A stretch of 64,000 bases of DNA from UBA5796 sp040752455 (GTDB lineage: Bacteria; Chloroflexota; Anaerolineae; Anaerolineales; Villigracilaceae). Numbering within the stretch: the stretch's first letter is position 1; each line of letters opens with the position of its first letter. The position numbers and the translations under genes are program-made. Location: positions 33,736-97,735 of the forward strand of contig JBMOMN010000022.1 in NCBI GenBank assembly GCA_049324115.1, given 5' to 3'. Below are positions 59,493 through 64,000 of the stretch, in pieces. The notes below the pieces were generated by a model. The model saw nothing but the letters and a program-made list of their open reading frames with translations. It had not been told where the DNA came from and did no database searches.

Positions 59493-61962
59493 CGATTGGC
59501 AATTCCAAGACGACGAAGAAGACGAAGACTTCAACCTGGCGCTCTCGCAGCGCACCGACGAACTTTACCGCATTCCCAACCACGAGGTCGGGCCGGACGG
59601 GCTGATCGTGGCGCTGGTGCTGCCGCTGCGCGACCTGGTGATCTTCCCGCGCATGGTCACGCCGGTGTTCGTGGGGCGGGATGCCTCGGTGCTGGCGATC
59701 CAGGATGCCCAGGCCAGGAACCAGACCATCATCGGCCTGACCCAAAAGGACGCCGACCTCGACGATCCCGGGCCGCGGGACTTCCTGCCGCTCGGGGTCG
59801 AGATGGCGGTCGGCCGCCTGCTGTCCATGCCGGACGGTTCGTCCTCGGCCCTGGTGCAGGGTCGCCGCCGGGTGGAAGTGGTCGAGTTCATCCAGCTCCA
59901 GCCGGTGATCAAGGCGCGGGCGCGGGTGATTTTCGAGCCGCAGATCCCCGACCGGGAGGTGCAGGCCCTGATGCGCTCAGCGGTGGACCTGTTCGAGCGC
60001 TGCGTCAACCTCGACCATTCCATCCCCGAGGAAGCCCACCTGTTCGCCCTGAACATCTCGGAGCCGGGCTGGCTGGCCGACATGATCGCCACGGCCCTCT
60101 CGCTCAGTTACCAGGAAAAACAGAACCTGCTGCTGATGTCGGACCCGCGCGAACGCATCCAGCGCATCAACGCCCTGCTGGCCCAGGAACTGGACATGCT
60201 CGAACTCGAAGACGAGATCCACAGCCGGGTCCAGTCGGAGGTGGACCGCTCGCAGCGCGAGTATTACCTGCGCGAGCAGATGAAAGCCATCCAGGTGGAA
60301 TTGGGCGAGGGCGACATCTGGTCCCGCGACATCACCGAACTGCGCGCCAAAGTGGAGGCGGCAGACCTGCCGGATGAGCCGAAGGCGATCGCCATGAAGG
60401 AGATCGAGCGCCTCAACCAGATGCCGCCTATGGCCCCCGAAGTGGGCATCATCCGCACTTACATTGACTGGATCGTCGAGCTGCCCTGGCGGACCACGAC
60501 CGACGACAACCTGGACGTGAAGCACGCCGGGCGGATCCTCGAACGCGACCATTACGGCCTGAAAAAAGCCAAAGAACGCATCCTCGAATACATTGCGGTG
60601 CGCTCGCTCAAACCGAAAAAGGAGCGCCAGCCGATCCTGTGCTTCGTGGGCGCGCCCGGCACCGGCAAGACCTCGCTGGGACGCTCCATCGCCGACGCCC
60701 TGGGACGCAAGTTCGTGCGCGTCTCGCTCGGCGGCGTGCGCGACGAAGCCGAGATCCGCGGCCACCGCCGGACCTACATCGGCGCGCTGCCCGGACGCAT
60801 TATCCAGACGATGAAGCGGGCCGGGAGCGCCAACCCGCTCTTCATGCTCGACGAAATTGACAAGCTCGGCAGCGACTTCCGCGGCGACCCGTCCTCGGCG
60901 CTGCTCGAAGTGCTCGACCCGGAGCAGAACAACGCTTTCAGCGACCACTACCTCGACATGCCTTTCGACCTGTCGCGGGTCATGTTCGTGACCACAGCCA
61001 ACACCCTCGGCACCATCCCGCCCGCCCTGCTCGACCGGATGGAGGTGATCGAGTTCCCCGGCTACATCGAGGAAGAAAAACTGGCCATCGCCGACAAGTA
61101 CCTGATCCCGCGCCAGGTGCAGGAAAACGGGATTGACGAGATCGCTTTCAAGTTCTCGGTGGAGGCGGTCAAGCGCATCATCCGGGAGTACACGTATGAA
61201 GCGGGGGTGCGCAACCTGGAGCGCGAGATCGGGCGCGTCTGCCGCAAGGTGGCCCGCCAGAAAGCGGAAGAAAAACCCACGCCCGAGCTGGTCACGGCCG
61301 AACTGATCGAGAAGTTCCTCGGCCCGCCGCAATTCTTCGAGACCCTGGCCGAGCGCGAAGACGAGGTTGGCCTGTCCACCGGCCTGGCCTGGACCGAGAA
61401 CGGCGGCGAGATCATGTTCGTGGAGATCGCCGTGCTCGAAGGCAAGGGTGGGATGCAGATCACCGGCCAGGTGGGCGAGGTGATGCAGGAATCGGCCCAG
61501 GCGGCCCTCTCCTACCTGAAGTCCCGCGCCCCGCTGCTCGAGATTGACCCGGACGTGTTCGAGCGGCTCGACATCCACATGCATCTGCCGGAAGGGGCCA
61601 TCCCCAAAGACGGCCCCAGCGCGGGGATCACCCTCTGCACAGCGCTGGTCTCGGCCTTCACCGGGCGCCCGGTCTACAAGGACGTCACCATGACGGGCGA
61701 GATCACCCTGCGCGGGCGGGTCCTGCCGGTCGGCGGCGTGCGCGAGAAGGTGCTGGCCGCCTACCGGGCCGGGTGCAAGGTGGTGCTCATCCCGGAGAAG
61801 AACCAGAAAGACCTGGTGGACGTGCCCAAGCAGGCCCTCAAAGAATTGAAGATCATCCCGGTCAACCACATGGACCAGGTGCTGGAGATCGCCCTCTCGC
61901 CCGATGTGCTGACCGAGCCGCCGCGCCCGAGGCCGAGGCCGGAGGAAGGGGAAGAGGAGTAG
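59485..61962 (+). CDS. lon: ATP-dependent protease Lon
   Basis: 825 residues. An N-terminal LON substrate domain, preceded by an unusual acidic leader (DDEEDEDF), and a coiled helical region lead to the AAA+ module. The Walker A motif is GAPGTGKT (389-396) and Walker B FMLDEIDK. The protease domain has the catalytic Ser712 (PKDGPSAG) and Lys755 (GGVREKVLAAYRAG). It degrades damaged and regulatory proteins in the cytoplasm. The ATG at 59485 overlaps the end of folC; a GTG at 59479 is possible. A strong terminator follows. Confidence 0.94.
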   Translation: MSNDWQFQDDEEDEDFNLALSQRTDELYRIPNHEVGPDGLIVALVLPLRDLVIFPRMVTPVFVGRDASVLAIQDAQARNQTIIGLTQKDADLDDPGPRDFLPLGVEMAVGRLLSMPDGSSSALVQGRRRVEVVEFIQLQPVIKARARVIFEPQIPDREVQALMRSAVDLFERCVNLDHSIPEEAHLFALNISEPGWLADMIATALSLSYQEKQNLLLMSDPRERIQRINALLAQELDMLELEDEIHSRVQSEVDRSQREYYLREQMKAIQVELGEGDIWSRDITELRAKVEAADLPDEPKAIAMKEIERLNQMPPMAPEVGIIRTYIDWIVELPWRTTTDDNLDVKHAGRILERDHYGLKKAKERILEYIAVRSLKPKKERQPILCFVGAPGTGKTSLGRSIADALGRKFVRVSLGGVRDEAEIRGHRRTYIGALPGRIIQTMKRAGSANPLFMLDEIDKLGSDFRGDPSSALLEVLDPEQNNAFSDHYLDMPFDLSRVMFVTTANTLGTIPPALLDRMEVIEFPGYIEEEKLAIADKYLIPRQVQENGIDEIAFKFSVEAVKRIIREYTYEAGVRNLEREIGRVCRKVARQKAEEKPTPELVTAELIEKFLGPPQFFETLAEREDEVGLSTGLAWTENGGEIMFVEIAVLEGKGGMQITGQVGEVMQESAQAALSYLKSRAPLLEIDPDVFERLDIHMHLPEGAIPKDGPSAGITLCTALVSAFTGRPVYKDVTMTGEITLRGRVLPVGGVREKVLAAYRAGCKVVLIPEKNQKDLVDVPKQALKELKIIPVNHMDQVLEIALSPDVLTEPPRPRPRPEEGEEE

Positions 61963-61991
61963 GGAGTTTTGCGTGTTGCGCAACGCTTTGG

Positions 61992-62029
61992 AAAAGCCCC
62001 GGTGTCTTTTCGAGACCCGGGGCTTTTTT
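61992..62029 (+). terminator. lon terminator
   Basis: AAAAGCCCCGG pairs with CCGGGGCTTTT, extended by GTCT/AGAC, and is followed by six Ts. Confidence 0.85.
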
Positions 62030-62141
62030 AATCCGGTTTTCTGCTCTACCGTTGATACGGCTGTTGATCGGCGGCCCGCTTCTCTCTCCGAGCCTGCCGT
62101 TGTTTCATGGAAGGTCGTAAGGTGTTCGGGTATTAATTCAG

Positions 62142-62582
62142 CTATCCTGTTTCCAGTAATTGTTTCAAGGTTTCAATAGTGTTCCCTTCAGCTTTCTCTG
62201 CCTGCTTGCCGAGTACTCTCTCCGCAATCTTAAATATACCAGCGGTTTCAAGCTGGGCTTCGAAAGTCAGTTGAGTACCACTATCCTTCGGCGTTAGCGT
62301 AAAAGACGAATTGATGCTTCCAGGAATCGCAAACTTGACCGATTTGTAACTGTAGCGATTGGGCGGAGCCCAATGAGTGATCTCGAAGATGTTCTCCGAT
62401 TTTCCCCCAGGCATCTTGACAACTGCCTTGTAGGTTGAGCCAACGTCAGGTACGCCAGTGGACGTCCACTCTGCTGATTCTACAGCGGATTGCCACTGAG
62501 GCATGTTGGCGGGGTTACTCAAAAAATCGAACACATCTTTTTGAGAACGGCTGATAAAGACGCTTTTCGTGAACTTAAACAT
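62142..62582 (-). CDS. SRPBCC-domain protein
   Basis: 146 residues of the START/Bet v1-like fold: VFISRSQKDVFDFLSNPANM, MPQWQSAVESAEW, and SSFTLTPKDSGTQLTF are the usual strands and loop. These proteins bind hydrophobic ligands in a deep cavity. Substrate is unknown. It is alone; about 200 bases upstream of it hold no gene. Base composition is lower in GC than lon. Confidence 0.83.
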   Translation of the reverse strand: MFKFTKSVFISRSQKDVFDFLSNPANMPQWQSAVESAEWTSTGVPDVGSTYKAVVKMPGGKSENIFEITHWAPPNRYSYKSVKFAIPGSINSSFTLTPKDSGTQLTFEAQLETAGIFKIAERVLGKQAEKAEGNTIETLKQLLETG

Positions 62583-62789
62583 CGCAAACTCTCCCTTGGC
62601 TCAATAACAGTAAGGTAACAATCAAATTATCATTCGGGATAGTTGCTGATATAGGGATTTTAGCTAATGTCTTCACCTTCCTTTCTCAAATGGTCAATTG
62701 GTTGCGATGGGCTAACGATGTGCGATATCAGAGTGCGCTTGATTGACCCTACTGTCATCGGCGGCACGTTTTTGTTGCGCAAGACTCGA

Positions 62790-63140
62790 TCACGTGTTTT
62801 GAAGCTGCTCACGGATCAAGGTGCTTAACTTCTTCACGACTTCATTGTATTTTTCAGACGGCAATTTGCAAACAAATTCCGCTTTTCTTGCTTTCCAATC
62901 GAGGCTTTTTACCTGGTCGGATAAAATTGCGCCTTTTACTTCCAATCCTTCAGGTATCAAAACTTCAAAAGGATAGCCTTTGACCTGGCTCGTTATTGGA
63001 CAAAGAATTGCCAATCCAACTTTACCGTTATAAACCTGCGGCGACAAAACCAACGCCGGTCTATGGCCTGCTTGCTCGTGCCCTGCTTGCGGATTGAACA
63101 TGATCCAGACAATGTCGCCGCCATCGGGAATATAGGCCAT
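62790..63140 (-). CDS. mazF: MazF/PemK-family toxin
   Basis: 116 residues: GDIVWIMFNPQAGHEQAGHR, RPALVLSPQVYNGK, LAILCPITSQVKGYPFEV and ILSDQVKSLDWKAR are the four conserved blocks of the MazF endoribonuclease fold. The catalytic Arg and Thr/Ser positions appear present. It lies 3 bases after the MazE-like antitoxin gene. It cleaves mRNA when released from MazE. Confidence 0.9.
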   Translation of the reverse strand: MAYIPDGGDIVWIMFNPQAGHEQAGHRPALVLSPQVYNGKVGLAILCPITSQVKGYPFEVLIPEGLEVKGAILSDQVKSLDWKARKAEFVCKLPSEKYNEVVKKLSTLIREQLQNT

Positions 63141-63143
63141 ATT

Positions 63144-63386
63144 TCACCAAGCTTCATTCCCAACGGCAAAACCCGTATCAACTTCACCATGAAGATTATC
63201 TTTTGTGATGCCTGCAAGCAATTCGTCAAGCGTCCAGTTTGGCGTTGGGACCGGCGTAACGATAATTTTGCCTTTTACGATGCTTATTTCCACCAAAGAA
63301 TCGTTTTCCAGTTGAGCGTCAACCGCAAAGGCTTTTGGTATTCGGAGGGCAAGACTGTTGCCCCATTTCCGAACTTTTGTGAGCAT
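63144..63386 (-). CDS. mazE: MazE-family antitoxin (AbrB fold)
   Basis: 80 residues. The N-terminal swapped-hairpin DNA-binding domain is MLTKVRKWGNSLALRIPKAF. A flexible acidic C-terminus (WTLDELLAGITKDNLHGEVD) would cover the MazF active site. An AGGAGATC site precedes the ATG. It should also repress its own promoter. Confidence 0.9.
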   Translation of the reverse strand: MLTKVRKWGNSLALRIPKAFAVDAQLENDSLVEISIVKGKIIVTPVPTPNWTLDELLAGITKDNLHGEVDTGFAVGNEAW

Positions 63387-63701
63387 AAGGTGATCTCCTG
63401 TTTGTTTCTACAACAAAGATACACCCTTTGGCCGGATTTTTCAAGTGCTTAATTTTCGTGGGGTTGCCCAACGGCCGGCGATAAATGACCCCGATCAGGA
63501 AGCTGTAACCCCTTTTATCAGCCGCGCCATTCAGTCCTGCTCGAAAATAGAAGCAGTTTTTGCGAAAAGGCATCGAAGAATGCTTTTTTGGGGTTAAGGA
63601 TCAAGTCAGGAAAACGCCCAAAAGATGCTTTTTCTGCCTGATTCCGGTTTCTTAGGAGGTTGTGTTGGCTGGCTTTTTGACTTTAAGACTCGCTCACCGA
63701 A
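63387..63701. other. Gene-free gap
   Basis: This 315-base stretch between the MazE and HigA-like genes shows no convincing reading frame, repeat or RNA. The MazEF promoter must lie near its left end but no strong box is clear. Confidence 0.5.
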
Positions 63702-64000
63702 TTAGACCAGTGTCGAATAGGGTTGAATTCTATCGAGTACTTTATTTTCAGCTTGTTGCGCAAAATACAAATCCCAACGCAGTTGCAGATTCATCCAAAA
63801 ATCGGCAGACATATCAAAGAATTTAGCCAAACGCAAAGCCGTGCTGGGCGTGATGCCCCGGCGACCATTCACAATTTCATTGATGCGCTGATAGGGAACT
63901 TCGATGTTATCTGCCAAATCCTTCTGACTAATCCCCATGGGGTTGAGAAATTCTTCCAAAAGCATTTCGCCTGGATGAGTGGGGATGCGATTGGTAGGAA
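63702..64000 (-). CDS. HigA-like antitoxin, 5' end cut by window
   Basis: The frame stays open to the window edge (NRIPTHPGEMLLEEFLNPMG), so the ATG at 63965 is internal and the true start lies beyond. It has an XRE helix-turn-helix (ISQKDLADNIEVPYQRINEI) and the ITPSTALRLAKFFDMSADFW tail shared with the higA at 8248. A HigB-type toxin gene is expected just outside the window. Confidence 0.8.
   Translation of the reverse strand, partial: PTNRIPTHPGEMLLEEFLNPMGISQKDLADNIEVPYQRINEIVNGRRGITPSTALRLAKFFDMSADFWMNLQLRWDLYFAQQAENKVLDRIQPYSTLV

Noticed and set aside
59977..61983. Long frame antisense to lon
   Set aside because: Lon motifs are complete on the plus strand; the antisense product is a His/Asp/Gly-rich composition artefact.

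Overview
The window looks like a chromosomal contig from a GC-rich, probably free-living bacterium. I infer Chloroflexota, most likely class Anaerolineae. The basis is recall of gene families, not a search: a translin-family gene, DUF6754 and zinc-ribbon/MutL-like operon genes, Thr/Pro-rich linkers on exported proteins, Tat-exported L,D-transpeptidases, large GAF histidine kinases, and a T-box ahead of trpS-trpB2. No rRNA, tRNA, CRISPR array, intact transposase or prophage was seen. Both ends cut genes: a DUF3467 gene at base 1 and a HigA-type antitoxin at base 64000.

Layout. 1-2011: overlapping operon of DUF3467, translin-family, membrane and DNPH1-like nucleotide hydrolase genes. 2259-5375: sensor kinase and partner, both with degenerate receiver domains. 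5482-8854: GH13 glucosidase, then an accessory patch with an antitoxin fragment, an autoregulated PadR gene, a broken HepT/MntA pair and HigBA. 8905-12918: MaoC hydratase, DUF4910 peptidase, AAC(3)-like acetyltransferase, MFS exporter. 13120-13719: AT-richer Dam-like methyltransferase. 13934-21371: ClC channel, LURP-one-like protein, three L,D-transpeptidases and an amidase. 21776-31273: mixed housekeeping and membrane genes, including a phosphodiesterase, FAD oxidoreductase, response regulator, MBL hydrolase, PlsY-like and JAMM genes. 31334-38855: gyrB, a 1335-residue membrane kinase and a FIST protein. 39206-42462: trpB2, trpS and a 65-codon ORF behind a tryptophan T-box. 42500-48776: HAD and DUF389-like genes, phosphohexomutase, an AT-rich type II restriction-modification pair and a lipoprotein. 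48923-57847: a long, tightly overlapping minus-strand operon with a MutL-like ASKHA protein, a barrel-sandwich protein and a 1070-residue zinc-ribbon protein carrying about twenty W-L repeats. 58134-61962: folC-lon. 62142-64000: SRPBCC, MazEF and a HigA fragment.

The two most interesting signals are: (i) the 49.5-57.8 kb operon, which pairs an 'activator'-type ASKHA ATPase with membrane and scaffold-like proteins and has no glutamate mutase nearby; and (ii) a family of short intergenic modules, typically 51 bp. Each has an outer 5-6 bp stem enclosing two hairpins whose 4-nt loops are complementary or nearly so, with compensatory changes between copies. Larger MITE-like inverted-repeat elements, some with smaller ones nested inside, fill many other gaps.
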